From Alterinioella nitratireducens (GTDB lineage: Bacteria; Pseudomonadota; Alphaproteobacteria; Rhodobacterales; Rhodobacteraceae), in the NCBI RefSeq assembly GCF_013155465.1, contig NZ_JABJVX010000012.1:32485-96484 (forward strand): a stretch of DNA of 64,000 nt. The letters run 5' to 3'. The notes below the pieces were generated by a model. It did not search any database. It was given only the letters and a program-made list of their open reading frames with translations, and was not told the DNA's origin. Shown here piece after piece: positions 36,540 to 44,681 of the stretch. Both the position numbers and the translations under genes were made by a program. Within the stretch, counting starts at the first letter, position 1; each line of letters opens with the position of its first letter.

Positions 36540-37214
36540 TCAGGTCTCAACCCGCCGGTGGCTCTGCCGCAACGCGATCCGGCCAAGGGCCGTTGCCGCT
36601 GCCGCCTGGCAAGGTTCGACCACCGCCAGGCCGGTCTCCGCCTCCAGCGTGGCGCGGTACTGGGCCATTCCGGCGCAGCCCATGATCAGGACATCCGCGC
36701 CATCCTCGTCGCGCAGGCGCTTGCCGGTGGCGATCATCGCGGCGAGGCTCTTGCCCGGATCGGCGAGGTCGCCCACCCCGAGGCCGAGCGCGCGGTCACC
36801 CGCCAGCCGGTCCAGAACCCCCATCGATCCGAAGGCGCGCAGGTGGCGCGGGATCGAGCCGGGCAGGATCGCGATCACGCCGAAACGCTGGCCGAGAGTA
36901 AGCGCGGTCATCACCGCCGCCTCCTGGATGCCGAGGACGGGCAGGGCGGTCTGGTCGCGCAGCGCATGGAGGCCGGGATCGCCGAAACAGGCGATGACAA
37001 AGCCCGCCGCGTCGGTCTGGGCGGCGGCAAGGGCCAGCATCGGTGCGATGGTCAGGTCGGCCTGGCGCTGGCTTTCGATGCCGGGTGGCCCTTCGGCCAG
37101 GGTCAGGCAGCGGATCGGCACCCCGAAGCGGCGCAGGGGCTCGACCGCCGCGTCGATGCCTTGGGTCACGGTTTCCGAGGAATTCGGGTTGATGACGATC
37201 AGCGATCCGGTCAT
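36540..37214 (-). CDS. Aspartate/glutamate/hydantoin racemase family protein
   Basis: Protein of 224 aa with two cysteine sites of the Asp/Glu racemase superfamily: AAGFVIACFGDPGLHALR (first Cys near residue 75) and ADVLIMGCAGMAQY (second Cys near 180). SLIVINPNSSETVTQGI is a hydantoin-racemase-type N-terminus. It would interconvert hydantoin or allantoin enantiomers for the hydantoinase encoded next to it. Its gene overlaps the VOC-protein gene by 4 bp, and the three genes form one minus-strand operon. Confidence 0.85.
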   Translation of the reverse strand: MTGSLIVINPNSSETVTQGIDAAVEPLRRFGVPIRCLTLAEGPPGIESQRQADLTIAPMLALAAAQTDAAGFVIACFGDPGLHALRDQTALPVLGIQEAAVMTALTLGQRFGVIAILPGSIPRHLRAFGSMGVLDRLAGDRALGLGVGDLADPGKSLAAMIATGKRLRDEDGADVLIMGCAGMAQYRATLEAETGLAVVEPCQAAAATALGRIALRQSHRRVET

Positions 37215-37600
37215 GCGCCCGCCCGTGTCGTCGATTGTATCTCGATCTGGTAGCCCTCGGGGTCGTTGAAGACGAAGGCCCGGATGCCGATCTGGTCGTT
37301 CTCGAACAGGTCCGACAGCCCGTCGAGCGCCTGCGCCTTGGCATAGCCATACCAGGCATCGACATCCGCCACCCGGATGCAGAGTTGCACCGGCTTCTCA
37401 GCGGTCCATTTGTTCATGCCCCTGGTCTCATCCACCAACCCGACATGGGCGCCGGGGCAGATGCGGTAGATCTTGCAAAACCCCTGGTCGATGGTCAGGC
37501 GCAGGCCGAGCACGTCCTCGTAGAATGCCATCGCGGCGGGCAGGTCGCGGTAGTAGAGGAAGGTGATCGCCAGTTCATTGGGCGCGTCGGGTCGGGTCAT
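37211..37600 (-). CDS. VOC-family (glyoxalase/bleomycin resistance fold) protein
   Basis: Protein of 129 aa: ITFLYYRDLPAAMAFYEDVLGLRLTIDQGFCKIYRICPGAHVGLVDE and RVADVDAWYGYAKAQ, ending AFVFNDPEGYQIEIQ, the usual betaalphabetabetabeta repeats with a metal-ligand Glu near the end. Possible lyase, isomerase or dioxygenase; the substrate is unknown but probably belongs to the hydantoin-like pathway of its neighbours. The ATG at 37598-37600 has an AGGAGGAGA ribosome site and overlaps the hydantoinase stop by 4 bp. Confidence 0.82.
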   Translation of the reverse strand: MTRPDAPNELAITFLYYRDLPAAMAFYEDVLGLRLTIDQGFCKIYRICPGAHVGLVDETRGMNKWTAEKPVQLCIRVADVDAWYGYAKAQALDGLSDLFENDQIGIRAFVFNDPEGYQIEIQSTTRAGA

Positions 37601-39015
37601 GTCTCCTCCTCGTATTGCGTGGGCCGGGTGGCCAGGTGGGGCCGGTCGATCCAGCGGCCCGCGCCGGGGGTGCCGTGGAACGCGCCGCCCTTGCAAAGGG
37701 TCTTGCCGCGCAGCATCACCTGAACTGGCCAGCCTGTGACGGTCCGGCCCTCCCACGGGTTATAGCCGACATTGTCATGCAGGTCGTCCGCGCCGTAGGT
37801 CACGCTCTTCCCCGCGTCCCAGATCACGATATCGGCATCCATCCCCGCCGAAATCGCGCCCTTGCCGGTCAGCCCATAGGTCTGCGCCGGGGCCGTGGCG
37901 ATCAGCCGCGCGAACATCTCCGGCCCCAGGCCGCCCTCGCGCATCATCGCGTCGAACATCAGCGGCAGGCGCGTTTCCAGCCCCGGCAACCCGTTGGCGA
38001 TCTGGTGAAACCTTGCGTCCGGCCCTGCCGAGAGCTTGCCGGTTTGATCATAGCGGTAGGGCGCGTGATCGGAGGAGACGAGTTGCAGATCGCCTTGCGC
38101 CAGCGCCTGCCACAAGGCACGCTGATCGGCCTCCTGGCGTTGCGGCGGCGAACACATCCATTTCGCCCCTTCCAGCCCCGGACGGTCCAGCACATCCTCG
38201 GTCATCAGCAGGTAATGCGGGCAGGTCTCGGCCCAGACCGGGGCCCCCTCGGCGCGCGCCTTGCGCATGGCGGCGGCCCCCTCAGTGGTCGAGATATGGA
38301 ACAGCATCACCGGCTGATCCAGGTAGGCGGCGAAGCGGCACATGCGTTCGACCGCGTCGATCTCGGCCAGGCGGGGATGCGAGGCGGCGTGATCGCGTGG
38401 CCGGGTCCGTCCCGCCGCGATCAGGCTTTCCCTGGCGTGGGACAGGATGGCATCGGTTTCGGCATGGACGCAGACCAGCGCCCCATGCGCGCGGGCCTCG
38501 GACATGACGGCGAGGATCTGATCATCCTCCAGCTTGATGTTGTAGGTCGTGAACAGTTTGAGCGAGCGATGCCCCGCGTTGATCAGTGCCGCCAGATCGT
38601 CGCGAAATCCCGCGACGGCGGGATCGGTCACCGTGATATGAAAGGCGTAGTCGATCATCGCGCCCCTGCGGGCGCGTGCCTGGTAGGCCGCCACGGTCTG
38701 CGCCAGTGGCTCGCCCCTGGCCTGCGCGGCGAAGGAGATCACGGAGGTCGTGCCGCCCATGGCCGCGGATCTTGTGGCGGTCTCGAACGTATCGGCGTTC
38801 ATCACGCCCATGCCCGACATCTGTTCGATATGGGCATGAACATCGACGCCGCCGGGCATCACCCAGTGCCCGCCCGCGTCGATCACCTCAGCGCCCTCGA
38901 TCCGACCCCCGATGGCGGCGATCTTGCCGTCCCTGATCCCGACATCGCCGTCGATGATCCCGTCCGGTGTCACGACCCGCCCGCAGCGGATCACCCTGTC
39001 CATCTCTGTCGCCAT
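37597..39015 (-). CDS. Dihydropyrimidinase/hydantoinase-family amidohydrolase
   Basis: Metal-dependent cyclic amidase of 472 aa. Ligands are visible in order: MPGGVDVHAHIEQMSG (HxH), HRSLKLFTTYNIK (carboxylated Lys), LVCVHAETDAI (His), VMLFHISTTEGA (His), and LVSSDHAPYRYDQTGK (Asp). This is the dihydropyrimidinase/allantoinase/hydantoinase layout; substrates in the family are hydantoins, dihydropyrimidines or allantoin. The neighbouring racemase gene suggests a chiral 5-substituted hydantoin or allantoin. No N-carbamoyl amino acid amidohydrolase is encoded nearby. Confidence 0.85.
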   Translation of the reverse strand: MATEMDRVIRCGRVVTPDGIIDGDVGIRDGKIAAIGGRIEGAEVIDAGGHWVMPGGVDVHAHIEQMSGMGVMNADTFETATRSAAMGGTTSVISFAAQARGEPLAQTVAAYQARARRGAMIDYAFHITVTDPAVAGFRDDLAALINAGHRSLKLFTTYNIKLEDDQILAVMSEARAHGALVCVHAETDAILSHARESLIAAGRTRPRDHAASHPRLAEIDAVERMCRFAAYLDQPVMLFHISTTEGAAAMRKARAEGAPVWAETCPHYLLMTEDVLDRPGLEGAKWMCSPPQRQEADQRALWQALAQGDLQLVSSDHAPYRYDQTGKLSAGPDARFHQIANGLPGLETRLPLMFDAMMREGGLGPEMFARLIATAPAQTYGLTGKGAISAGMDADIVIWDAGKSVTYGADDLHDNVGYNPWEGRTVTGWPVQVMLRGKTLCKGGAFHGTPGAGRWIDRPHLATRPTQYEEET

Positions 39016-39139
39016 CGCCCCTCCGTTCGCGGGCGAGTGAGCAATGCCAGCCGGACAAGGTCAAGGGGGGCATTTGACCGCTCGACATCCGCGCGATGGC
39101 GAAGAACACTGGCCGACAGATGAGAAGGAGGCTCGCGCC

Positions 39140-40285
39140 ATGGTCTATCCCCTGTTCCTGGACGACGAGCACGAGATGCTGCGCGACCAGATCCGCCGCT
39201 TCGTCGCCGAGAAAGTCCACCCTGCCGCCGATCAATGGGAGAAGGACGGCTGCGTCCCCCGTGAGATCCTGCGCGAGATGGGAGAGCTTGGCTTTCTGGG
39301 CATCCGCTATCCGGAGGAATATGGCGGCAGCGCGATGGACACCCGCGCGACGGTGGTCCTGGCCGAGGAACTGGGCCGATCGACCTATGCGGGTTTCGCG
39401 ATCACGGCGCTGGTGCATACCGACATGGCCTCGGTGCACCTGTTCAACGCGGGCAGCCCGGAGCAGCGCGCGGCGCATATGGCCGATGTTGTCGCGGGCC
39501 GCAAGATCGTCGCGGTCGCGGTGACGGAACCGGATGCGGGCTCGGACGTGAAGGGCATCCGCACCACGGCGCGGCGCGAGGGCGGGGATTTCGTGCTGAA
39601 CGGGTCCAAGATGTTCATCACCAACGGGGTTCACGCCGATCTTTATTGCGTCGCGGTCAAGACCGAGACCGGCGGCCCGGCCAGCCGCTCGGTCAGCATG
39701 ATCCTGGTCGAGAAGGACACGCCTGGCCTGTCCGTCGCCCGTGTGCTGGACAAGACCGGCTGGCGATCCTCGGACACGGCCGAGCTGTCGTTCCAGGACT
39801 GCCGGGTGCCTGCCGAAAACCTTCTGGGCGCGGAGGGGCAGGGGTTCTACGCGATCATGCGGAATTTCCAGAATGAACGCATCGTGCTGGCGGCGATGAC
39901 GATGGGCGAGGCACAGGCGGCACTGGACCTGACGCTGGATTACGTGAAGACGCGGGCGGCTTTCGGCGCGCCCCTGTGGTCGAAACAGGCGATCCGGCAG
40001 CGGCTGGCGATGCTCTCGGCCCGCGTCGCCGCTGCGCGGGCCTTCGTCTATGCCACGGCGGCCCGCGATGCGGCGGGCGAGGAGGTGGTCAAGGAGGTCT
40101 CGATGCTCAAGGCGCTCTGCGGGGAACTGGTCAACGAGGTCATGTATGATTGCGTGCAGTTCCATGGCGGCACCGGCTACATGCGCGGCACGACCATCGA
40201 ACGCATGGCCCGCGACGCGCGGGTGCAATCCATCGGTGGCGGCGCGACCGAGGTGATGCTGGAGGAAGTGGCCAAGCGGCTCTGA
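39140..40285 (+). CDS. Acyl-CoA dehydrogenase (short form, 381 aa)
   Basis: Typical tetrameric acyl-CoA dehydrogenase: LFLDDEHEMLRDQIRRFVAEKVHP, ELGFLGIRYPEEYGGSAMD, VAVTEPDAGSDVKGIRTTARR, FITNGVHADLY, and the C-domain QFHGGTGYMRGTTIERMARDARVQSIGGGATEVMLEEVAKRL. The GGTGYMRG...ARVQSIGGG end is close to isovaleryl/short-branched acyl-CoA dehydrogenases. It stands alone, divergent from the hydantoinase operon and convergent with the HpsN-like gene, so its pathway cannot be inferred. The start at 39140 is preceded by GAAGGAGG. Confidence 0.9.
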   Translation: MVYPLFLDDEHEMLRDQIRRFVAEKVHPAADQWEKDGCVPREILREMGELGFLGIRYPEEYGGSAMDTRATVVLAEELGRSTYAGFAITALVHTDMASVHLFNAGSPEQRAAHMADVVAGRKIVAVAVTEPDAGSDVKGIRTTARREGGDFVLNGSKMFITNGVHADLYCVAVKTETGGPASRSVSMILVEKDTPGLSVARVLDKTGWRSSDTAELSFQDCRVPAENLLGAEGQGFYAIMRNFQNERIVLAAMTMGEAQAALDLTLDYVKTRAAFGAPLWSKQAIRQRLAMLSARVAAARAFVYATAARDAAGEEVVKEVSMLKALCGELVNEVMYDCVQFHGGTGYMRGTTIERMARDARVQSIGGGATEVMLEEVAKRL

Positions 40286-40331
40286 CCCTTGCGGGCGCGA
40301 CCCCGTCGCGGGGCCGGTCCGGCGGAGGGGC

Positions 40332-40371
40332 GATCCTTCGAAGGATCACCCGACTTTCTTCTAAGAAAGTC
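40332..40371. terminator. Two adjacent perfect hairpins between convergent genes
   Basis: GATCCTTCGAAGGATC (40332-40347) is a perfect 16-bp palindrome. GACTTTCTT-CT-AAGAAAGTC (40352-40371) is a 9-bp stem with a 2-nt loop. They lie in the 119-bp gap between the stops of two convergent genes and could terminate both transcripts. Confidence 0.6.
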
Positions 40372-40404
40372 AGCCCGTCGCGCATCAGGCAAATGGGCGG
40401 GGCC

Positions 40405-41736
40405 TTACTCCGCCGCTTCGCGATGCGGCGCGCCCTCGCCGTAGGGGACGTTCACCCCGCCATAGCGGCGCACGCGGATATTGCATTGCTCGGCATGGCC
40501 GACGAAGCCCTCCAGCATGCACAGGCGGCTCCCGTATTCGCCGATCATGGTCGCGGCCTCGTCCGTGGTGATCTTCTGGTAGCTGTGCGTTTTCAGGAAC
40601 TTGCCGACCCAGAGCCCGCCGGTGTAGCGGCCCGCCTTCTTGGTCGGCAGGGTGTGGTTGGTGCCGATCACCTTGTCGCCATTGGCGACGTTGGTGCGCG
40701 CGCCCAGGAACAGCGCGCCGTAGCAGGTCATGTGCTCCAGGAACCAGTCGTCGCGGTCGGTCATCACCTGCACATGTTCCGACGCGATATCGTCGGCCAC
40801 CTTCAGCATTTCTTCATAAGTATCGCAGACGATCACTTCGCCATACTCCTCCCAGCTGACACGGGCGGTGCCGGCGGTCGGCAGGATCTCCAGGATGCGG
40901 TCGATTTCTTTCAGCGTGCCTTCGGCGAGGCTGCGCGAATTGGTGAGAAGGACACAAGGGCTGTTATAACCATGCTCGGCCTGACCCAGGAGGTCGGTGG
41001 CGCACAGCTCGGCATCGGCGGCAGTGTCATCCGCGATAACCATGGTTTCGGTCGGGCCCGCGAAGAGGTCGATGCCGACGCGGCCGAACAGCTGGCGCTT
41101 GGCCTCGGCCACGAAGGCATTGCCGGGGCCGACCAGGAGATGCACCGGGTCGATGCTCTCGGTGCCGATCGCCATGGCACCCACGGCCTGGATGCCGCCG
41201 AGCACGTAGATCTCATGCGCGCCGCCCAGATGCATGGCGGCGATCACCGCCGGGTTGGGCTCGCCGTTGAAAGGCGGCGTGCAGGCAACAATGCGCGGCA
41301 CGCCCGCGACGGACGCCGTGGCCACCGACATATGCGCGGAGGCCACCATCGGGAACTTGCCGCCCGGCACGTAGCAGCCCACCGATTGCACGGGGATGTT
41401 CTTGTGGCCGAGGATGACGCCGGGCAGGGTCTCGACCTCGATATCCAGCATCGAGTCGCGCTGCGCCTGCGCGAAATTGCGCACCTGCTCCTGCGCGAAG
41501 CGGATATCGGCCATCTCGCGGTCGCTGACCTTGGCGATGATCGCGGCGATCTCGTCGTCGCTCAACCGGTAGGTCTCGCGGTCATACTTGTCGAACTTAT
41601 TGGCCAACTCGCGCACCGCCGCGTCGCCGCGCGCCTCGATATCCTTGAGCGTGCCCGAGACAATCGCCGCCGTCTTCGCATCATCCTCGGCCCGGTCGGC
41701 GTCAGACTTGCCGCGTTTGAGATATTCAATCGTCAT
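40405..41736 (-). CDS. hpsN: HpsN-like sulfopropanediol 3-dehydrogenase (HisD family)
   Basis: HisD superfamily protein of 443 aa clearly distinct from the true HisD at 15.3 kb. [58 protein letters not shown] and [36 protein letters not shown] match HpsN, the two-step NAD-dependent oxidoreductase that turns (R)-2,3-dihydroxypropane-1-sulfonate into (R)-sulfolactate in Ruegeria and relatives. The catalytic Glu-His pair is in ASEHVQVM. It is the last gene of a minus-strand group with an NTF2-like protein and an ABC importer. Related HisD-like dehydrogenases may act on other diols, so the sulfonate substrate is likely but not proven. Confidence 0.8.
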   Translation of the reverse strand: MTIEYLKRGKSDADRAEDDAKTAAIVSGTLKDIEARGDAAVRELANKFDKYDRETYRLSDDEIAAIIAKVSDREMADIRFAQEQVRNFAQAQRDSMLDIEVETLPGVILGHKNIPVQSVGCYVPGGKFPMVASAHMSVATASVAGVPRIVACTPPFNGEPNPAVIAAMHLGGAHEIYVLGGIQAVGAMAIGTESIDPVHLLVGPGNAFVAEAKRQLFGRVGIDLFAGPTETMVIADDTAADAELCATDLLGQAEHGYNSPCVLLTNSRSLAEGTLKEIDRILEILPTAGTARVSWEEYGEVIVCDTYEEMLKVADDIASEHVQVMTDRDDWFLEHMTCYGALFLGARTNVANGDKVIGTNHTLPTKKAGRYTGGLWVGKFLKTHSYQKITTDEAATMIGEYGSRLCMLEGFVGHAEQCNIRVRRYGGVNVPYGEGAPHREAAE

Positions 41737-41748
41737 TGATCACTTCCT

Positions 41749-42285
41749 TCATTCTGCCGCAGTCGGCTGCGGCGGTGTTTTCTCGCCCCGGTCGAAGGCT
41801 TCCCAACCCTCGCCGTCAAAGACATCGACGCCCAATTGCGCCAGGACATGCGGGAAATCGACCATAACCCAGTTGTCGGTGATCTTGCCGTTCTCGACCT
41901 TCCAGAAATCCATGTAGCGGATCTCGACGCGCTGGCCCGTGGCCGCCAGGCCCATGAAGGGTCCGGAATGCGTCGCCTCCTGCCGTCCGAAGGCCGCCGC
42001 CCATTCGCCCATGTAGAGCCGCGCCTCATCGACGCAGACCTTGTCCGAGAACGCGGCCTGGAAGGGCTTTTGCCAATTGTCCTGAAACTCCCTCAACCCG
42101 GTCTTGGTGCCGCAGCCCCGGTTGCCCATCCAGCGGAAGCTTTCGGAAAAGAACTCGCCGATATCGGCGATCCGGTGATCGTTGAGGCCGTCCACCATGC
42201 CTTCGATGACGGCGCGGGTTTCATTGGTCTTGCTCATATCCGTGTCCCGGCTGAGCACGGCCTGTTCGGGGCGTGAGCCTTTCAT
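41749..42285 (-). CDS. NTF2/SnoaL-like protein next to hpsN (178 aa)
   Basis: NTF2-like fold: DHRIADIGEFFSESFRWMGNRGCGTKTGLREFQDNWQKPFQAAFSDKVC and EIRYMDFWKVENGKITDNWVMVDFPHVLAQLGVDVFDGEGWEAFDRG. Such proteins in catabolic clusters may be isomerases, dehydratases or chaperone-like; no activity can be assigned. It lies 12 bp upstream of the hpsN-like gene, so they are cotranscribed. The ATG at 42285 has a strong GGAAAG ribosome site; a second ATG 48 bp later (MSKTNETRAV) lacks one. Confidence 0.72.
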   Translation of the reverse strand: MKGSRPEQAVLSRDTDMSKTNETRAVIEGMVDGLNDHRIADIGEFFSESFRWMGNRGCGTKTGLREFQDNWQKPFQAAFSDKVCVDEARLYMGEWAAAFGRQEATHSGPFMGLAATGQRVEIRYMDFWKVENGKITDNWVMVDFPHVLAQLGVDVFDGEGWEAFDRGEKTPPQPTAAE

Positions 42286-42407
42286 CTGTCTTTCCTTTCA
42301 GAATGTCCTTAGGGGGTGTTCGAGCGGTCGGGCCGCTCAGAGGTCATCCCTTGGCATCCTGTTCAGCGCGGGGTGGCGTGCCAGGCCCCCGCGCCTTGCA
42401 TGTGCGC

Positions 42408-43568
42408 TCATCCCTTCACCGCCCCCGCGGTCAGCCCGCTGACGATCTGGCGCTGGAAGATCATGACCAGCAGGAACAGCGGCGCGGTGATCGACACGGC
42501 GGCGGCGACGGCCTCGACCTGGTCGGTGGTGGTGGTCTCGCGGTTGAAATAGCCCGCGATGGCCGGAACCATGGTCTGGTTGGACTGGTCCAGGAGCAGC
42601 GAGGTCACAAGGAAGTCGTTATAGGCCAGCAGGAAGCTGAACAGGCCCGTGGTGATCACGCCTGGCCACATGACCGGCATGATGACCCAGCGGAAGGCCT
42701 GGAAATGGGTGCAGCCATCGACGCGCGCGGCCTCGTCCAGCTCATTCGGGATGTTCTGGAAGAAGGACCGCAGCATCCAGATCGTGAAGGGCTGGTTGAT
42801 CGAGACCAGCACCGCGATCACGGCCAGCGGCTGACCGTAGAGCGTGGGCGCGTTTTCCCCGAGGATGGGGCGCAGGATCTCGGCCGAGTTCACGAAGACC
42901 GGCAGGTAGCCCGCGACCAGCACCGAATGCGGCAGGGCACGGAAGATCAGCGCGATGATCAGGATCCAGAAGGCGAGGTTCGAGCCCGAGCGCGCGAGGC
43001 CATAGCCCGCCAGCGTGCCCACGGTCAGCGAGACGGTGACGACACCGACGGTCACGATCAGCGAGTTGATGAAGTTCTCGTAGAAGGCGTTGTCGACCCA
43101 GACCGACCAGTAATGGATCGTGGTCAGGCCAATAAGCGGGTTGCCAAGCGGCCCCAGGATGGCGTTCAGCCCGTTCAGGATCAGCGGCAGGATCACGAAA
43201 AGGCCGACCACGAAACTGATGGCATAGGCCAGCGCGCCAATGATCCACCCGGCCCAGACCTGCCCCCCCGGCGAATGTTGCGCGACCATCTTCGGCAGCC
43301 AGCCAAGCGCCAGCTTGACGGCGAAGAACAGGTAGACCAGCCCCAAGACGATGTCGATGATCGACAGGCCATCGCCGCCATCGCGGGTGACCGGGCCAAA
43401 GATGACGTTGAGCGGATTGGCGTCAAAGGCATCGACCGGTGACTTGAAGCTCATCACGCCGATCCAGAAGATCGGGAAGGCGGCCAGAAGGCACCAAAGG
43501 GCGAGGAAACCGGCAGATCCCAGGCGCAGGGACAGCGATTGGCGCATGGCGCGGGGTGTATCGCTCAT
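42408..43568 (-). CDS. ABC importer permease, MalG/UgpE type, with internal insertion (386 aa)
   Basis: Carbohydrate-uptake type permease 2: SLRLGSAGFLALWCLLAAFPIFWIGVMSFKSP at the N-terminus and the ATPase-contact loop ELDEAARVDGCTHFQAFRWVIMPVMWPGVITTGLFSFLLAYNDF near the C-terminus. Usual members are about 280 aa; here residues ~50-160 form an insertion with two or three extra membrane segments (IIDIVLGLVYLFFAVKLALGW, VWAGWIIGALAYAISFVVGLFVILPLIL). The start overlaps the stop of the other permease. Partner of the permease, binding protein and ATPase upstream. Confidence 0.85.
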   Translation of the reverse strand: MSDTPRAMRQSLSLRLGSAGFLALWCLLAAFPIFWIGVMSFKSPVDAFDANPLNVIFGPVTRDGGDGLSIIDIVLGLVYLFFAVKLALGWLPKMVAQHSPGGQVWAGWIIGALAYAISFVVGLFVILPLILNGLNAILGPLGNPLIGLTTIHYWSVWVDNAFYENFINSLIVTVGVVTVSLTVGTLAGYGLARSGSNLAFWILIIALIFRALPHSVLVAGYLPVFVNSAEILRPILGENAPTLYGQPLAVIAVLVSINQPFTIWMLRSFFQNIPNELDEAARVDGCTHFQAFRWVIMPVMWPGVITTGLFSFLLAYNDFLVTSLLLDQSNQTMVPAIAGYFNRETTTTDQVEAVAAAVSITAPLFLLVMIFQRQIVSGLTAGAVKG

Positions 43569-44593
43569 CAGTGGGAGCCTCCCTTGTGGTCGCGCCAGGT
43601 GCGGCGCAGCAGCGGGATGAGAAGGAAGACGATGCCCACCATGGTCAGCATGGCCGAGGCAGAGGCGCGTCCGAAGGCGCGGTTGCCGGCATCGTCGGGT
43701 TGCAGGAAATCATAGGTAAGCCATTGCAGGCTGATCACATGTGCCTGGCTGGTGAAGCCGACGATCTCCTCGAAGACGCGATAGGTGTCCATCAGATGGA
43801 TCAGCGCGATGAAGATGATCAGCGGCATCAGATGCGGGATAATCACATAGCGCAGCCGCTCCCACCGCGAGGCGCCGTCGATGATAGCGCTTTCCAGCGT
43901 GTCCTGGTTCACGGTCTGAAGGCCCGCGTAGAAGATCACGAAGGCGAAGGGCGCGACGTGCCAGACGCGGTAGAACAGCATCATCAATTCGATCGTCCAG
44001 GCCTGCGCGAACATGGCGATGTCGCGGTCAAGCCAGACCTCCAGCGCCGAGGTCAGGATACCGTCGCCGATGAAGAGCCAGCGGATCGACAGCGCGCCGA
44101 TCACGGGTGTCACGATGAAGGGCAGCAGCGAGATGAAGATGACGGGGCCGCGGATCGACCGCGCGGCATTGTTGACCGCCAGCGCGATCGCCAGCCCGGT
44201 GCCAAGCACAAGCGGCAGCGTCACCAGCGTGAACATCAGCGTAAAGCGCAGCGCGGCGTAGAAATCCACCTGCATCAACTGGCCCCAATCCATCGCCCGG
44301 ATCGCGGCGCCCGCGGCTTCGGGGTCCAGCACGCGGGTGAAGTTGGTCCAGCCGACCCATTCGGTCGTGGTCACGACCTCTCCGAACTCGTCCAGCACGG
44401 GGCGGGTGACGGTGGTGGTGGTGCAGGTCTGGGTGACGAAGCCCGGTGTGCAGGTCTCCTCCTCGACCATTTCGACCACAGGCTGCGTCAGTTGGAACGC
44501 GCCCACGAAAACGGTGACGAGGGGGGCCGCGATGAAGAGCAGCATGAGGAAGACAGAGGGGCCGACGAAGGCGGCGAATGTCTTGAATTTCAT
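43568..44593 (-). CDS. ABC importer permease, MalF/UgpA type (341 aa)
   Basis: Carbohydrate-type permease 1 with six helices and an ATPase-contact loop DGASRWERLRYVIIPHLMPLIIFIALIHLMDTYRVFEEIV. The first periplasmic loop is enlarged by a segment rich in Thr with two cysteines (ETCTPGFVTQTCTTTTVTRPVLDEFGEVV, residues ~45-75) that could form a disulfide. It begins 88 bp after the binding-protein gene, past a stem-loop, and is followed by the second permease with a 1-bp overlap. Confidence 0.85.
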   Translation of the reverse strand: MKFKTFAAFVGPSVFLMLLFIAAPLVTVFVGAFQLTQPVVEMVEEETCTPGFVTQTCTTTTVTRPVLDEFGEVVTTTEWVGWTNFTRVLDPEAAGAAIRAMDWGQLMQVDFYAALRFTLMFTLVTLPLVLGTGLAIALAVNNAARSIRGPVIFISLLPFIVTPVIGALSIRWLFIGDGILTSALEVWLDRDIAMFAQAWTIELMMLFYRVWHVAPFAFVIFYAGLQTVNQDTLESAIIDGASRWERLRYVIIPHLMPLIIFIALIHLMDTYRVFEEIVGFTSQAHVISLQWLTYDFLQPDDAGNRAFGRASASAMLTMVGIVFLLIPLLRRTWRDHKGGSH

Positions 44594-44635
44594 GGGGACT
44601 CTCCCGGGCAGGTCGTGGTGTGGGGGATGGGTGGG

Positions 44636-44660
44636 GCAGGGCGCGGACGCCCTGTCCCTT
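44636..44660 (-). promoter_or_regulatory. Stem-loop between binding-protein and permease genes
   Basis: On the minus strand GGGACAGGGCG pairs with CGCCCTGCCC around a 4-nt loop, with one bulge. It has no T run. Such stems after a solute-binding-protein gene commonly protect the upstream mRNA or reduce read-through to the permeases. Confidence 0.55.
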
Positions 44661-44681
44661 TCTGTTCAAGAAGGCCCTGGA

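Noticed and set aside
40405..41736. Second histidinol dehydrogenase gene
   Set aside because: Although in the HisD family, its motifs and context match HpsN better, and a standard hisD is present at 15301-16608.
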